Shown here piece after piece: positions 1-9,949 of a stretch of 64,000 nucleotides of DNA. A program made the translations under genes and the position numbers. Every line of letters starts with the position of its first letter. Position 1 is the first letter of the stretch. The notes beneath the pieces were generated by a model. It had not been told where the DNA came from and did not search any database. It saw nothing but the letters and a program-made list of their open reading frames with translations. Source of the stretch: Listeria farberi. Lineage in GTDB: Bacteria > Bacillota > Bacilli > Lactobacillales > Listeriaceae. The stretch covers positions 86,202 to 150,201 of the forward strand of contig NZ_JAARZJ010000009.1 of NCBI RefSeq assembly GCF_014229245.1, read 5' to 3'.

Positions 1-2
1 AA

Positions 3-773
3 GGAGAGGCGAATTTCCATATTGGCCTTTTACATGGCTCTGAATTATCAAGCAGTGAGGATCATGATGTTTATGCTCCATTCCGAATCCAGGAATTAAG
101 TAAAAAAGGATTTGATTACTGGGCACTTGGACATATCCATAAACGCCAGTTATTAGCCGAATCACCAACCATTTATTACCCAGGAAATATTCAGGGACGA
201 AATCGCAAAGAATCAGGTGAAAAAGGAGCAAGCATTGTCACATTATCAGATTCAAATACAACAATTGATTTTATAGCAACTAATCCGATTATTTGGGAAG
301 AAGTCATAATTAGTTTGCCTGAAAATAGTGAAATCAATACATTTTACAGGGAAATCACGAAACGCTTAGCTGCCTATTATGGGCAGAGTAATTCGTTTTT
401 TCTACATGTTATTGTTCAAATGCCTGATAAACAAAAAATAAATTCCGCGGACTGGCTACAAATGCTTCAAGAAGAAACCGACTTAACAAGCAATACTTTT
501 GTTTGGGTCCATAAACTCACAATTGAACTGACGAATCAGAGCGACTTAAAGAACTGGCAGGAGCGTCATCTGGCGAGTAAAGAAATAACTCAAGCTTTCG
601 AAAGGTTACAAGACGAATCAGTTTTCTATCAAACTGTGGAGGCACTTTATTTTGAAAGTGGTGTAAGTAGATATTTAGAAGACTTATCAGAAGAAGATCG
701 TCAACAAATGTTAAAATCAGCTTTGACAGAATTAGGAACAACGCTTAAAGAAGTGGAAGGTGATGAAAAATGA
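3..773 (+). CDS. yhaO: Metallophosphoesterase YhaO-like (SbcD family), 5' end outside the window
   Basis: This is the C-terminal 256 residues of a calcineurin-like metallophosphoesterase of the SbcD/Mre11 kind, probably a DNA exonuclease. The open frame runs from base 3 with no start in the window. The metal-binding GHIH motif is at bases 129-140 and is followed by a YPGNIQGR stretch typical of the end of the catalytic domain. The rest is a helical capping region. It overlaps the next gene by four bases (ATGA), and the next gene encodes the SbcC-like ATPase partner, so the two are translationally coupled. Assignment to YhaO is from the motif order and the YhaN/YhaM neighbours, as in Bacillus. 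The N-terminal half cannot be judged. Confidence 0.88.
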   Translation, partial: GEANFHIGLLHGSELSSSEDHDVYAPFRIQELSKKGFDYWALGHIHKRQLLAESPTIYYPGNIQGRNRKESGEKGASIVTLSDSNTTIDFIATNPIIWEEVIISLPENSEINTFYREITKRLAAYYGQSNSFFLHVIVQMPDKQKINSADWLQMLQEETDLTSNTFVWVHKLTIELTNQSDLKNWQERHLASKEITQAFERLQDESVFYQTVEALYFESGVSRYLEDLSEEDRQQMLKSALTELGTTLKEVEGDEK

Positions 774-3493
774 GAATAACGTCCATTGATATAGTTGGTT
801 ACGGGAAATGGTCAGATGCTCATTTTAATCATGTTTCAGATTTTCAAGTTTTTTTTGGAGAAAATGAAGCAGGAAAATCGACCATTATGGCTTTTATACA
901 TAGTATTTTATTTGGTTTCCCAACGAGACAACAATCTATACCTCGTATGGAACCTAAAAATGGTGGACCATATGGTGGAAGATTAACACTGGAAGATACT
1001 CCAAAAGGTAAGGTCATTGTCGAACGTTTAAAAGGAAAAGCTACTGGAGATGTATGTATTTACTACGAAGACGGACAAGTAGCTGGAGAAGAAAAGTTAA
1101 CAGAAATTATGGGAGAAATTGACCGAAATACTTTTGAAGCTATTTTTTCTTTTGATATTCATGGATTACAAAATATTCACCAATGGAAGAAAAAAGAATT
1201 TGAACGATATTTACTTGCTACGGGTACAACAGGGTCAGATGCGCTTTTAAAAACGGCTGAAATATTACAAAAAAAATTGGAAGTTCTTTTTAAACCAAGT
1301 GGAAGAAATCCAGCAATCAATCAACAACTAAAAAAAGTTAAAGATAGCCAATTGGCATTTCAAGAAGCAAAAAAACTAAATGCAAAATATGAGCTGCTTT
1401 TGGCTGAAAAAGAAGAAGAAAAAGTGAGACAAATTGAATTGCAAGAAGAAAAAACTGCTATCCGTGTTGAATTAGATTCACTAAATACATTGTTAGATTT
1501 ATGGCCTATCTATCAAGAATGGAAAGCTCTTAATGAAAAAGCAACACATTCAACCGAAGCTACTTTTCCACCCGATGGTATTATCCGTTTGGAACATTTA
1601 CAACTAAGAGAAAAAGAATGGCAAAACCAATTAATTCAATTAGAAGAACGTCAAAAGAACTTAATTAGTAAAAATAATTTTGAACATACTTCTTTTTTTA
1701 CTGAAAACGAAGCAGAAATAACCTTTTTAATTGAAACTTATGGGGCTTATACTGAGCGTGAATTACAACAAAATAGTTTGGAGAAAGAAATCAAGTACTA
1801 CCAAACAAATGCTAAGCAAACACCAAAGAAATGGACAAAAGAGTTAGAACAAAAACTACTTCGAATAAAAGGGCTAGAACAAGGAAACAAACAGCAACAG
1901 CATGATATTCAACTAGAATTAAAGCTCCTTCAAGAAACTGAAGAAAAATTACAGAAAAAGATAGATCAAATAGAAAGCAACATGTGGGAAAACAAAAGAT
2001 TTCAGCAAGAAAAAGAAAAAGTAAATTTAAAAGAAAAATCATCTTTAACTAAACCTATTGTAGCAGTTGGTATTTTTCTTGTAGCTTTAGTGATTTTGGT
2101 GATTTTTCAATCAATTTGGAGTATGGCTTTTGCTTTCACAGCTGCTCTTATTGCTATTTTTTTATTCGTTACAACTAAAACATCCACATCTTCTAGCAAC
2201 CAAGAAATTCTAACGTTTTTAGAACAAAAACAAATAAGGCAAGAATGGCAACAATTACTAAGTGAAATGGATGTTGTTGCTTCACAATTAGCGCAATTAA
2301 AAGAAAGACAAAATAGCATAATCAATGCCAAATACAACTATCAATCAAATCTAAATCAACTATTCACTGATTTAGAGATTAATGAAATTCCGGAAGAAGA
2401 CTGGGAATTAATCATTCAAGACTATAAAGAAAATAGTGAAAAAAATCAATTAGCTGCTGAACTTATACGAAAATTAGAACCACTAGTAGAAAAGCAACAC
2501 TCGTACCAAGTTAGATTAGAAAATCTGCATTTGCCTATAGAATCTAATAACATGGAAGAAAAAATATCTTTTTTGCGTCAAGGCTTGCTCTACTACCGGA
2601 ATAATTTGACAGAAAATGCCAAACTAGCTGAAAAAATGGAACAAATTACAATGCAGCTAGATTTAGTGAAGCACGATCTATTGCTTGTGAACGGAGAAAA
2701 AAAAGACTTATTAAAACAAGCTAAAGTAAATAATGAAGACGAATTCCGTTTGGTAGCAATGCGAGTAAAAGAAGAGCAGCAATGGCGAGAACGTCTAATT
2801 CTACTAGAGGCGCAACTCGAACCAGAAAAACGACTAGCTTTAAGTCAATTTTCAGCGCAAGAAGTCATTAAAGAAAAAGAACTTCAACTAGAAGAAAAAC
2901 TTCGCAAAATAGAATTGGAACAAGAAAATATTCATGCCATGTTAGCTTCAAAAAATCATGAAATAGCAACTTTAGAAGAAGGCGGTACGTTTTCTACACT
3001 AATGCAAGACTTCTATTCAGAAAAAAGTCAATTGCAGCAAATGACTCGGGAATGGACAGAAACTAAGTTAGCGCTTCAAATACTTCAAGAAACAATGCGG
3101 AGTTTACAAGAAGGGAAATTACCTAAAACTTTAACTTTAGCAACTGACTATTTCAACCACCTAACAAACGGAAACTACACAAAAGTATATTTACAAGAAA
3201 ACCGGATTCAAGTCGAAAGTAAAGATGTCATTTCATTTTTCCCTGAAGAACTAAGTCAAGCAACAAAAGAACAATTGTATTTAGCAATCAGATTTGCGTT
3301 AATTGATGTTATTCACAAAGATTTTCCATTACCTATAATTATTGATGATGGCTTTGTCCATTTTGACTCTGCTAGGATGATCCAAATGATGCAGCTGCTC
3401 AAGAAAAGAAAAAGTACAAATCAGGTTATTTTTTTCACCTGTCATCAAGAAACTCGCAAATATTTTTCCAGTGAAGACATACGCATGCTATAA
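770..3493 (+). CDS. yhaN: YhaN-like SMC/Rad50-type ATPase with central membrane hairpin
   Basis: A 907-residue ATPase of the Rad50/SbcC type. The N-terminal P-loop GENEAGKST is at residues 30-38, long charged coiled coils occupy about 180-420 and 480-800, and the C-terminal half-site has the signature-like region (ELSQATKEQ) and Walker B IIIDDG near residue 857. Unlike SbcC it carries two hydrophobic segments at about 429-467, placed where Rad50 proteins have the zinc hook; this suggests membrane attachment. It is coupled by ATGA overlap to the YhaO nuclease and followed 45 bases later by yhaM. The likely role is processing of DNA ends with YhaO; the function in Listeria is inferred. Confidence 0.87.
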   Translation: MRITSIDIVGYGKWSDAHFNHVSDFQVFFGENEAGKSTIMAFIHSILFGFPTRQQSIPRMEPKNGGPYGGRLTLEDTPKGKVIVERLKGKATGDVCIYYEDGQVAGEEKLTEIMGEIDRNTFEAIFSFDIHGLQNIHQWKKKEFERYLLATGTTGSDALLKTAEILQKKLEVLFKPSGRNPAINQQLKKVKDSQLAFQEAKKLNAKYELLLAEKEEEKVRQIELQEEKTAIRVELDSLNTLLDLWPIYQEWKALNEKATHSTEATFPPDGIIRLEHLQLREKEWQNQLIQLEERQKNLISKNNFEHTSFFTENEAEITFLIETYGAYTERELQQNSLEKEIKYYQTNAKQTPKKWTKELEQKLLRIKGLEQGNKQQQHDIQLELKLLQETEEKLQKKIDQIESNMWENKRFQQEKEKVNLKEKSSLTKPIVAVGIFLVALVILVIFQSIWSMAFAFTAALIAIFLFVTTKTSTSSSNQEILTFLEQKQIRQEWQQLLSEMDVVASQLAQLKERQNSIINAKYNYQSNLNQLFTDLEINEIPEEDWELIIQDYKENSEKNQLAAELIRKLEPLVEKQHSYQVRLENLHLPIESNNMEEKISFLRQGLLYYRNNLTENAKLAEKMEQITMQLDLVKHDLLLVNGEKKDLLKQAKVNNEDEFRLVAMRVKEEQQWRERLILLEAQLEPEKRLALSQFSAQEVIKEKELQLEEKLRKIELEQENIHAMLASKNHEIATLEEGGTFSTLMQDFYSEKSQLQQMTREWTETKLALQILQETMRSLQEGKLPKTLTLATDYFNHLTNGNYTKVYLQENRIQVESKDVISFFPEELSQATKEQLYLAIRFALIDVIHKDFPLPIIIDDGFVHFDSARMIQMMQLLKKRKSTNQVIFFTCHQETRKYFSSEDIRML

Positions 3494-3537
3494 TAGTTGG
3501 AGAAACTTCTTACTACAGAAAGAAAGAAGGCGATACA

Positions 3538-4479
3538 ATGGAAAAAAGATTATTAGACTACGAAGTTGGAGAAACAGTAGAACTATTCTTGCTGATTAAA
3601 TCAAGTGTAAAAGGAACAGCAAGTAACGGAAAACCATTTTTAAGTCTTGTTTTACAAGATAAATCAGGTGAATTAGAAGCAAAACTTTGGGATGTAAAAG
3701 AAAGTGATGAAGTCAATTACGGAATACAGCAAATTGTTCATCTTATGGGAGATATACAAAACTATCGTGGAAGAAAACAATTGAAAATTCGCCAAATTAG
3801 ACAAGCTTCACCACTTGATGGTGTTAGTGCTAGTGAATTTATGGAGACAGCTCCAATCAATAAAGAAGAAATGGCTGACGAAATAACCCAATATATTTTC
3901 GAAATGAAAAATGCAAACTTGCAGCGGATTACGCGAGCTTTGCTAAAAAAATATCAAGATGATTTTTATGATTATCCAGCTGCTATGCGCCATCACCATG
4001 AATTTGTTTCAGGACTAAGTTTTCACGTTGTTTCTATGTTGCGTTTAGCTAAATCAGTGGCAGACTTATATCCGACAGTTAATCGCGACTTACTTTATGC
4101 TGGAGTTATTTTACATGATTTAGGAAAAGTAATGGAACTTTCTGGACCAGTTTCGACCACTTATACACTTGAAGGTAACTTGATTGGTCATATTTCCATC
4201 GTTGTAGAGGAAGTAAGTAAAATTGCTGAAGAATTATCAATTGACGGGGAAGAGGTAGTGGTCTTAAAACATGTACTTTTATCCCATCATGGTAAAGGCG
4301 AGTGGGGAAGTCCAAAGCCGCCTCTAGTCCGTGAAGCTGAAATTTTACATCAAATTGATTTAATGGATGCTTCCCTTAACATGATGGACAAAGTATTAAA
4401 ACATACAAAACCAGGCGAATTTAGTGAAAGAGTATTTGGATTAGATAATCGCTCCTTTTATAACCCAACTTTTGAATAA
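3538..4479 (+). CDS. yhaM: 3'-5' exoribonuclease YhaM
   Basis: A 313-residue protein with an N-terminal OB-fold (about residues 10-90, pattern [37 protein letters not shown] split around the nucleic-acid face) and a C-terminal HD domain with H193-D194 in HDLGK. This is the YhaM/CBF1 arrangement and the family's usual length. The family degrades RNA and single-stranded DNA from the 3' end with manganese. It starts at an ATG with GAAAGAAGG upstream, follows yhaN closely and ends at a strong terminator, so it is likely the last gene of yhaO-yhaN-yhaM. Confidence 0.92.
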   Translation: MEKRLLDYEVGETVELFLLIKSSVKGTASNGKPFLSLVLQDKSGELEAKLWDVKESDEVNYGIQQIVHLMGDIQNYRGRKQLKIRQIRQASPLDGVSASEFMETAPINKEEMADEITQYIFEMKNANLQRITRALLKKYQDDFYDYPAAMRHHHEFVSGLSFHVVSMLRLAKSVADLYPTVNRDLLYAGVILHDLGKVMELSGPVSTTYTLEGNLIGHISIVVEEVSKIAEELSIDGEEVVVLKHVLLSHHGKGEWGSPKPPLVREAEILHQIDLMDASLNMMDKVLKHTKPGEFSERVFGLDNRSFYNPTFE

Positions 4480-4482
4480 TAG

Positions 4483-4517
4483 AAAACTGTTCAGTGAAAT
4501 CTACTGAACAGTTTTTT
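4483..4517 (+). terminator. Terminator of the yhaO-yhaN-yhaM unit
   Basis: Perfect 13-bp stem AAAACTGTTCAGT / ACTGAACAGTTTT with a 7-base loop, followed by a T run. It sits four bases after the yhaM stop codon. Confidence 0.9.
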
Positions 4518-4522
4518 CTCAA

Positions 4523-4559
4523 AAAAACACGTTTGGAAGTAATCTCCAAACGTGTTTTT
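4523..4559 (-). terminator. Terminator of prsA (works in both directions)
   Basis: Perfect 15-bp stem AAAAACACGTTTGGA / TCCAAACGTGTTTTT. It lies eight bases beyond the prsA stop on the minus strand and has a T run on either strand, so it also backs up the yhaM terminator. Confidence 0.88.
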
Positions 4560-4566
4560 ATCTTAC

Positions 4567-5442
4567 TTATTTAGATGATTCTTTTGAAGAAGAGCCATCA
4601 AAATCTTTAAAAGCATCTTTCAAGTCTTTGTCTTCAACTTTTACATTAGCATCTTTGTATTCTTTCTTCAATGTTTTTTGCATGTTTTCTGTAGTAAGTT
4701 GAGATTCAAGGTAAGACTCTTTTACAGCTTTCTTATCTTTTTCAAAAGTTGTTTTTGTAGCTGGTTTTTCCATTTGAATAATGTGGTAGCCATATTGTGT
4801 TTTTACTGGAGCGCTAATGTCACCTTTGTTTTTAAGGGCATATGCTGCTTTTTCAAATGCTGGGTCCATTTTGCCAGGACCGAATGGAGCTAATTGACCA
4901 CCATTTTCTTTTGTTGCTGTGTCAGTGGAATATTCTTTAGCTAAATCTGAGAATTTTGCGCCATCTTTCAGTTTTTGTTCAACTTCTTTAGCTTTATTCT
5001 CGTCAGCTACTAAAATGTGGCTTACTGTGATATTTGGTTGCCAAGTTTTGTAATATTCTTTAAGTGCTTTATCGCTAGTATCGGTATTAGCTTCTGTAGC
5101 TTCTTGAACTAACAAGTTGTACTTAAGTTGGCTTTTGAATGTTTTCTCTGTTAACCCGCTTTGAGCTAAAACAGCAGAAAATTGATCGCCGTATTGAGAT
5201 TTGTACTCATTGAATTTTTTATCAACATCTTCATCAGTTACCTTGTATTTATCACCAAGGATCTTTTCAAAAGTAAGTTGTTGTACGAACTCAGAACCGT
5301 ATTTATCTTTCATTGCGTCATAAAGTTCTTCTTGCGTCACGTCGCCAGAATCTGTCTTAACGACATTACCGCCGCCACCGCACGCTGCTAGACTGAACAA
5401 TGCCATTACCATGACAAGTCCAAGAATTAATTTCTTCTTCAT
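4567..5442 (-). CDS. prsA2: PrsA-type foldase lipoprotein (parvulin peptidyl-prolyl isomerase)
   Basis: A 291-residue lipoprotein. The signal peptide ends in lipobox LAAC with the lipidated cysteine at residue 21. A SurA-like N domain follows, then a parvulin domain at about 135-230 (ITVSHILVADE, NGGQLAPFGPG, YGYHIIQME). The start at 5442 is preferred over an upstream in-frame ATG because it has AAGGAGTGTG upstream and begins directly with a signal peptide. PrsA proteins fold exported proteins on the outer face of the membrane. Its position next to yhaM points to prsA2, which in L. monocytogenes is needed for secreted virulence factors; that species role is from literature, not visible here. 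A TATGAT -10 with TG extension (minus strand, 5497-5505) lies upstream. Confidence 0.9.
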   Translation of the reverse strand: MKKKLILGLVMVMALFSLAACGGGGNVVKTDSGDVTQEELYDAMKDKYGSEFVQQLTFEKILGDKYKVTDEDVDKKFNEYKSQYGDQFSAVLAQSGLTEKTFKSQLKYNLLVQEATEANTDTSDKALKEYYKTWQPNITVSHILVADENKAKEVEQKLKDGAKFSDLAKEYSTDTATKENGGQLAPFGPGKMDPAFEKAAYALKNKGDISAPVKTQYGYHIIQMEKPATKTTFEKDKKAVKESYLESQLTTENMQKTLKKEYKDANVKVEDKDLKDAFKDFDGSSSKESSK

Positions 5443-5558
5443 TAAATAAAACACACTCCTTAGTTGTTGATGTAATTCCCGCTTAACACAATAACTATCA
5501 TAACACAAATTAAAGATAAAAAGAAAAGATGAAAGAAATTTAATGATATTCTTATGGT

Positions 5559-6098
5559 TTAGTCAGAAATTAAAATAGAAAATCCACGTTCTGCACTTTC
5601 GACAAAACAATTTTTGGGCATTTTCCATAATTTTTTAATATGAGTAAAATCAGAGAAACTCATTCCAAAATGGACGGATAGCAATACAAGAAACATACCT
5701 GAATGACCAATAGGAGTTAAAAGCATTAATAGGATTAAAAAGCTGGAAATAACAGCAAAAGGCAAAATTAATGAAAATATATAATGCCATTTTGGAATTA
5801 TCCGCTTAATATTTAATTTTATACAGGGAAGAATAAAGAAATGAATACGCCACTGAATTATAGTTCCCTCTCGGTATTTAAAACATCCAATGAGATGAAG
5901 TAATTTATGAATAGGGTAAATTAAAACAATACCAATAAGGCTAATTAGTTGATAATCATTAGTGAGTTCCCCTGGATAAATTAAATGTTGTGTCAAAAAA
6001 CATATGCATACGACAGCTAACCAGACGAGAATACCTTTTAGAAAAAGTCGATTGAATTCATCTCGTCGCTCTGTGTTGATTGATTTTAGGCAGCGCAT
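5559..6098 (-). CDS. DUF3267 membrane protein
   Basis: A 179-residue protein with about four hydrophobic segments (near residues 22-40, 50-66, 105-130, 132-150) and an HKLLHLIG motif after the second one. This layout is that of the DUF3267 family, whose HExxH-like site resembles site-2 type metalloproteases; here the first position pair is HKxxH, without the glutamate, so proteolytic activity is doubtful. It starts at ATG with GGAGGAAAG upstream. It lies between prsA and the YtxH/HIT pair on the same strand, but gaps of over 100 bases on both sides suggest its own transcript. Function unknown. Confidence 0.7.
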   Translation of the reverse strand: MRCLKSINTERRDEFNRLFLKGILVWLAVVCICFLTQHLIYPGELTNDYQLISLIGIVLIYPIHKLLHLIGCFKYREGTIIQWRIHFFILPCIKLNIKRIIPKWHYIFSLILPFAVISSFLILLMLLTPIGHSGMFLVLLSVHFGMSFSDFTHIKKLWKMPKNCFVESAERGFSILISD

Positions 6099-6244
6099 TG
6101 TAAACTTTCCTCCAGTTAAAGCTAGAATAGTGTCTCATCAGAAGGCACCATAGTATTGTATGCTCAATTGCAACAGAATTCAACCTTTTTTAATAAAAAA
6201 ATGGTCTGTTTTTGACATTTTTATGAAGCTGCATTCAAGTAAAT

Positions 6245-6271
6245 AAAAAAACTGAGCATACGCCCAGTTTT
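6245..6271 (-). terminator. Terminator after the YtxH-like gene
   Basis: Stem AAAAAACTGaGC / GCcCAGTTTT (one mismatch) just beyond the stop codon of the minus-strand YtxH-like gene, with a T run in the minus direction. Confidence 0.7.
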
Positions 6272-6276
6272 CCGTT

Positions 6277-6639
6277 TTATTTATTATCTTTTTTCAATGT
6301 CTTTTCTAGGTCAGAAATTGTTTTTTGCATATCTTTAATTTCGTCCTTTAAGCGTTTCTTTTCAGGTTCCATTTCCTCATTCCACTTAGAAACAGATTCC
6401 ATGATGTCAGAAGAAACGTCCTTAAGTAGTGTTGAGCCTTCTGTGCCAAGAACTTGAACTGATTGGATAAGTTCATTTGCATTATAGGCTAACTCTTTTA
6501 AAATAACACTTGCTTCCCCTGATTTAGCAACAATATCTTTTCGAAGTTCATTGCCGGATTTTGGAGCAAATAATACCGAGGCCGCCGCTCCAATTGCCCC
6601 ACCAGCTAAAATACCAAAAATAAGTGATTTTTTATTCAT
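6277..6639 (-). CDS. YtxH-like (YhaH-type) membrane-anchored coiled-coil protein
   Basis: A 120-residue protein with an N-terminal glycine/alanine-rich membrane segment (IFGILAGGAIGAAASVLFAPKSG, residues about 7-29, read in two parts) that is the hallmark of the YtxH family, then an amphipathic coiled-coil tail ending in alternating Lys/Glu. YtxH/YhaH proteins are general-stress proteins in Bacillus with no defined biochemistry. It starts 29 bases after the HIT gene stop and probably shares its transcript. A terminator follows. Confidence 0.8.
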   Translation of the reverse strand: MNKKSLIFGILAGGAIGAAASVLFAPKSGNELRKDIVAKSGEASVILKELAYNANELIQSVQVLGTEGSTLLKDVSSDIMESVSKWNEEMEPEKKRLKDEIKDMQKTISDLEKTLKKDNK

Positions 6640-6668
6640 TTATACTCCACTCCATCCATAAAGTCATT

Positions 6669-7091
6669 TTAGTCTACTTTTGCTGCAATAAGTTCAGCAA
6701 TTTCTTGGTAACGTTCATGTGTATACCAGTCTGCGTTATCTTTCCATTTTAACCCAAAGTCGTCTGATTTGCTATACCTTGGTATTAAATGGACATGACA
6801 ATGAAAGACAGATTGATAAGCTAATTCTTCATTATTATTTAAAATATTTAATCCTTGTAGCGGTAAAGCTTCTTTTAGCGCTTTTGCAATTTTAGGCACG
6901 CGGCGGAATAATTCAGCAGCGGTATCATCCGGTAAATCAAAAATATTCCTAGCATGTTTTTTAGGAATTACAAGTGTATGGCCTTCTGTGACTTGTCCTA
7001 AATCAAGGAATGCGTATACTTCTTCATCTTCATACACTTTGGCAGAAGGGATTTCACCGCGAACTATCTTGCAGAAAATGCAATCGTCCAT
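6669..7091 (-). CDS. hit: HIT-family nucleotide hydrolase
   Basis: A 140-residue histidine-triad protein. It has the N-terminal CIFCKIV (C4, C7) zinc-type pair, the core KKHARNIFDL, and the active-site HxHxH in FHCHVHLIPR near residues 95-104. Family members hydrolyse nucleoside phosphoramidates or dinucleotide-type substrates; the substrate here is unknown. It is divergent from ecsA, the arrangement seen in Bacillus, and leads into the YtxH-like gene. Confidence 0.93.
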   Translation of the reverse strand: MDDCIFCKIVRGEIPSAKVYEDEEVYAFLDLGQVTEGHTLVIPKKHARNIFDLPDDTAAELFRRVPKIAKALKEALPLQGLNILNNNEELAYQSVFHCHVHLIPRYSKSDDFGLKWKDNADWYTHERYQEIAELIAAKVD

Positions 7092-7191
7092 TCAGTATGA
7101 CCACCTTTCACAACATATTAATTATGTACTACTTTAATTTAACATAAAAACGAGGCAAAAGCATGTATGAGATAGTAAACAATGGATTATT

Positions 7192-7222
7192 TTGACAGTT
7201 CAAGGGATGAATATGCTATTAT
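7192..7222 (+). promoter_or_regulatory. Promoter of ecsAB
   Basis: Perfect -35 TTGACA (7192-7197) and extended -10 TGCTATTAT (7214-7222). The spacer is 19 bases, long, but the TG extension compensates. It is 30 bases before the ecsA start. Confidence 0.6.
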
Positions 7223-7251
7223 TAACTAAAGATATGTAAGGAGGTATTATA

Positions 7252-8004
7252 ATGGCTTTAGTAGAAGTAGAACACCTAACGGGCGGGTATACGAAGCGAC
7301 CAGTCCTAAAAGATATTTCATTTGCAATTGAAGAAAAGCAAATTGTTGGATTAATTGGTTTAAATGGAGCAGGAAAAAGTACTACCATTAAACATATAAC
7401 CGGCTTAATGCATCCGAAACAAGGAACAATTAAAATCAACGGTCACCAATTAGTGGAAGATACAGAAACATACAGAAAGCAATTTTCTTATATTCCAGAA
7501 ACTCCAGTATTATATGAAGAATTAACATTAAAAGAACATTTAGAATTGACCGGAATGGCTTATGGTCTTTCACTAGAAGAATTGCAAGAAAGAATGCCCC
7601 CGCTTTTAAAAGAGTTTCGTTTAGAGAAAAAACTGAACTGGTTTCCAGCGCATTTTTCTAAAGGAATGAAGCAAAAAGTAATGATTATGTCGGCTTTTTT
7701 AATTGAGCCTAAATTATATATTATTGATGAACCTTTTGTTGGACTTGATCCGCTTGGAATTCAGTCGCTACTTAATTGGATGGATGAAATGCGAAGTGAA
7801 GGGGCAAGTATTTTAATGTCAACGCATATTTTGGCGACTGCTGAAAAATATTGCGATACGTTTATCATTATTCACCAAGGCGAGATTCGCGCAGAAGGAA
7901 CCTTAAAAGACTTACAAACGAACTTTAAAATGCCAGGAGCTTCACTTGATGAAATTTATATTCAGTTGACAAAGGAAGAGGAAGCTGATGAAAATGATAT
8001 TTGA
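7252..8004 (+). CDS. ecsA: ABC transporter ATP-binding protein EcsA
   Basis: A 250-residue ABC ATPase with Walker A GLNGAGKST at residues 36-44, a signature region FSKGMKQKV and Walker B LYIIDEP. It starts at ATG with GGAGG upstream. Its stop overlaps the start of ecsB by 17 bases. EcsAB is a membrane transporter that affects secretion, intramembrane proteolysis and pheromone-type peptide export in related bacteria; the substrate in Listeria is not visible from sequence. The HIT-divergent position supports the assignment. Confidence 0.92.
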   Translation: MALVEVEHLTGGYTKRPVLKDISFAIEEKQIVGLIGLNGAGKSTTIKHITGLMHPKQGTIKINGHQLVEDTETYRKQFSYIPETPVLYEELTLKEHLELTGMAYGLSLEELQERMPPLLKEFRLEKKLNWFPAHFSKGMKQKVMIMSAFLIEPKLYIIDEPFVGLDPLGIQSLLNWMDEMRSEGASILMSTHILATAEKYCDTFIIIHQGEIRAEGTLKDLQTNFKMPGASLDEIYIQLTKEEEADENDI

Positions 8005-9211
8005 TAGCAAAGCGCTTTGGAAGGAACGTTTTAGCGCTTATACTACAGAAGTAATGCGCTATCTCCGTTATATGTTTAATGATCATTTGCTTTTTGTTCT
8101 TATTATTGGACTTGGTGCTGGTATTTTTTATTATGCCGGTTGGGTAAAATCGCTTGAGCCTAGTTTTCCGGTTATCCCACTTATGGTTATTTTACTTACA
8201 GCTTCTATAGCAATTAGCCCAGTCGCGACGCTCTTACAAAAACCGGATGTAGTTTACTTAATTGTCCAAGAAAAAGCGATGGATGCTTATTTTTCTCAAG
8301 CTAAAATTGCGAGTTTCTTTATGCAACTTTATGTATTCGTAATTGTTCTTGGTATTTGTATGCCTATGTATGTAGAAGTAACAGGAATACCTTATAGTCA
8401 GTTCTTTACATTATTTATAGTACTTGCTTTACTTAAAGCTTGGAATATTTATTTTGGTTTTGAAAGTATGAAATTGGAAGACGCTGATACAACGTGGATG
8501 TTTGTTCGCGTTATTGTAAATGCCATTTTAATTTATATTTCGTTAATTTCTGCACCGTATATTTCGATTCCGATTGTTCTATCTGTGATTTTAGCAAGTT
8601 ACTACTGGATTAAGAAGAAAACTTCTAAAGTGACTCTTAGATGGGAATATTTAGTAGACAAAGAAGAAGCACGAATGAATCGGTTTTATCGTTTAGTTAA
8701 TTTATTTACAGATGTGCCCCACCTACGCGGCACAGTTCGTAGACGGAACTATCTAGATTTCCTTTATCGACCAATTCCTTATGCGAAAAGAAAAACTTTT
8801 GCTTATTTGTTTAGCCGCACCTTTGTAAGAACGAATGAATATATAGGACTTTACGCTCGACTTACTGTAATCGCTGTTATTCTACTTGTTTTTGTACAAG
8901 GTTTTTATTTGAATATTATTTTTTCATTGTTATTTTTATATTTAACAGGTTTTCAATTTATCCCGATGTTAAAACATTATGATGCACAAATTATGCTGCG
9001 TCTTTACCCGATTGATGATGCTTATCGTCATCGTAGTTTTATTCACTTTTTACGAATTTTGCTACTTGCACAAGCATTACTCTTTAGTATAATTGGAATT
9101 TCTCAAAACGGCACAATTGGTGGGATGGTGATCTTAGGAATAAATTTAGCATTTGTAGTGATTTTTACTTTTCTTTATGCTCCAATCAGAATGAAAAAAA
9201 TGTACGAATAA
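7988..9211 (+). CDS. ecsB: ABC transporter permease EcsB
   Basis: A 407-residue multi-spanning membrane protein with hydrophobic segments clustered at about residues 32-72, 105-150, 168-210 and 290-400, and a basic cytoplasmic loop between about 210 and 285. Length and topology are those of EcsB. It overlaps ecsA, so the two are translated together, and ends at a terminator shared with the convergent haem monooxygenase gene. Confidence 0.9.
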   Translation: MKMIFDSKALWKERFSAYTTEVMRYLRYMFNDHLLFVLIIGLGAGIFYYAGWVKSLEPSFPVIPLMVILLTASIAISPVATLLQKPDVVYLIVQEKAMDAYFSQAKIASFFMQLYVFVIVLGICMPMYVEVTGIPYSQFFTLFIVLALLKAWNIYFGFESMKLEDADTTWMFVRVIVNAILIYISLISAPYISIPIVLSVILASYYWIKKKTSKVTLRWEYLVDKEEARMNRFYRLVNLFTDVPHLRGTVRRRNYLDFLYRPIPYAKRKTFAYLFSRTFVRTNEYIGLYARLTVIAVILLVFVQGFYLNIIFSLLFLYLTGFQFIPMLKHYDAQIMLRLYPIDDAYRHRSFIHFLRILLLAQALLFSIIGISQNGTIGGMVILGINLAFVVIFTFLYAPIRMKKMYE

Positions 9212-9248
9212 AAAAAGCGATTTGGATTTTTGGTCCAAATCGCTTTTT
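9212..9248 (+). terminator. Bidirectional terminator between ecsB and the haem monooxygenase gene
   Basis: Perfect 15-bp stem AAAAAGCGATTTGGA / TCCAAATCGCTTTTT located directly after the ecsB stop and before the convergent stop at 9250. Confidence 0.9.
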
Positions 9249-9249
9249 C

Positions 9250-9753
9250 CTATTTAGCATCATGCGAGAATTCTGGATAATGATAAATATCTTCATGTGA
9301 GAAACCAACTTGCGTATTATTTTTTTTCATAATACTTGTGATTTCTTTGTGCAAAGGAGTTTTTTTCCATTCTTGAAAGAAAACTTCGGAATCCCAAAAA
9401 GAAATAATTAAAAACTTATTTGTATTCATTGCTTTGGTAAGTTTTGTGCTCTGTAACCCAGGTGTTTCACTAAAATGTAAACTAGCATGTTGATACATTT
9501 GTAAGAAAATCGGAATCTCTTCATCGCGAAGTTGAATATATTCAAACACAACAATGCCAAAACCTTTTAAAGAACCACTACTTTGTAAAACTCGATACGC
9601 TTTACCTTCTTGGAAAAGTTTTTCTCCAGTTGACTCTTGATACAAAAGAGATTGCGAAAAGTTTTGCAGAAGTGTCACATTCTCGCCAATATAATTTTCC
9701 ATTAGTTGACGAAGATAATGCTCTGTTCCAGTTGTGATAAATACTTTTTTCAT
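9250..9753 (-). CDS. Haem-degrading monooxygenase (HmoB / IsdG-like)
   Basis: A 167-residue protein whose C-terminal half (about 65-160) is an antibiotic-biosynthesis-monooxygenase fold: TNKFLIISFWDSEVFFQEW with the conserved Trp, followed by a His in the TPLHKEI helix. The extra N-terminal half is typical of Bacillus HmoB rather than the shorter staphylococcal IsdG. The L. monocytogenes protein at this position (lmo2213) has been described as a haem-degrading enzyme. It releases iron from haem in the cytoplasm and so complements the haem import locus at 38-44 kb. It is divergent from hemE. The start has AGAAGGACTT upstream, and a sigma-B type promoter is proposed at 9806-9831. Confidence 0.85.
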   Translation of the reverse strand: MKKVFITTGTEHYLRQLMENYIGENVTLLQNFSQSLLYQESTGEKLFQEGKAYRVLQSSGSLKGFGIVVFEYIQLRDEEIPIFLQMYQHASLHFSETPGLQSTKLTKAMNTNKFLIISFWDSEVFFQEWKKTPLHKEITSIMKKNNTQVGFSHEDIYHYPEFSHDAK

Positions 9754-9805
9754 GATAAGTCCTTCTTTCGGTTTTATTCAATTAAGATAAATGATTACAC
9801 CTGTG

Positions 9806-9831
9806 TTTTCCACGTTTTTCATAATTGAAAC
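9806..9831 (-). promoter_or_regulatory. Possible sigma-B promoter for the haem monooxygenase gene
   Basis: On the minus strand GTTT (9828-9831) is followed after 16 bases by GGAAAA (9806-9811). This approximates the sigma-B pattern GTTT-N13-17-GGGWAW, with one departure in the -10. It is about 50 bases upstream of the start codon. Confidence 0.4.
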
Positions 9832-9949
9832 AGTAGATAGGCAATTTGTTTGGTTTTATACAAGATTTCTAGTATTCTTTTATCTGGAGAAGTTATTTAT
9901 TGTTCTGTTGCCTATTGTGTGTAAATGAACAAAGAAGGGAAGTGACTTG

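Noticed and set aside
5483..5496. Possible PrfA box (TTAACA-CA-ATAACT) upstream of prsA2
   Set aside because: Only one half matches TTAACANNTGTTAA; the other half has no match, and the site lies at or after the likely transcription start rather than at -41.
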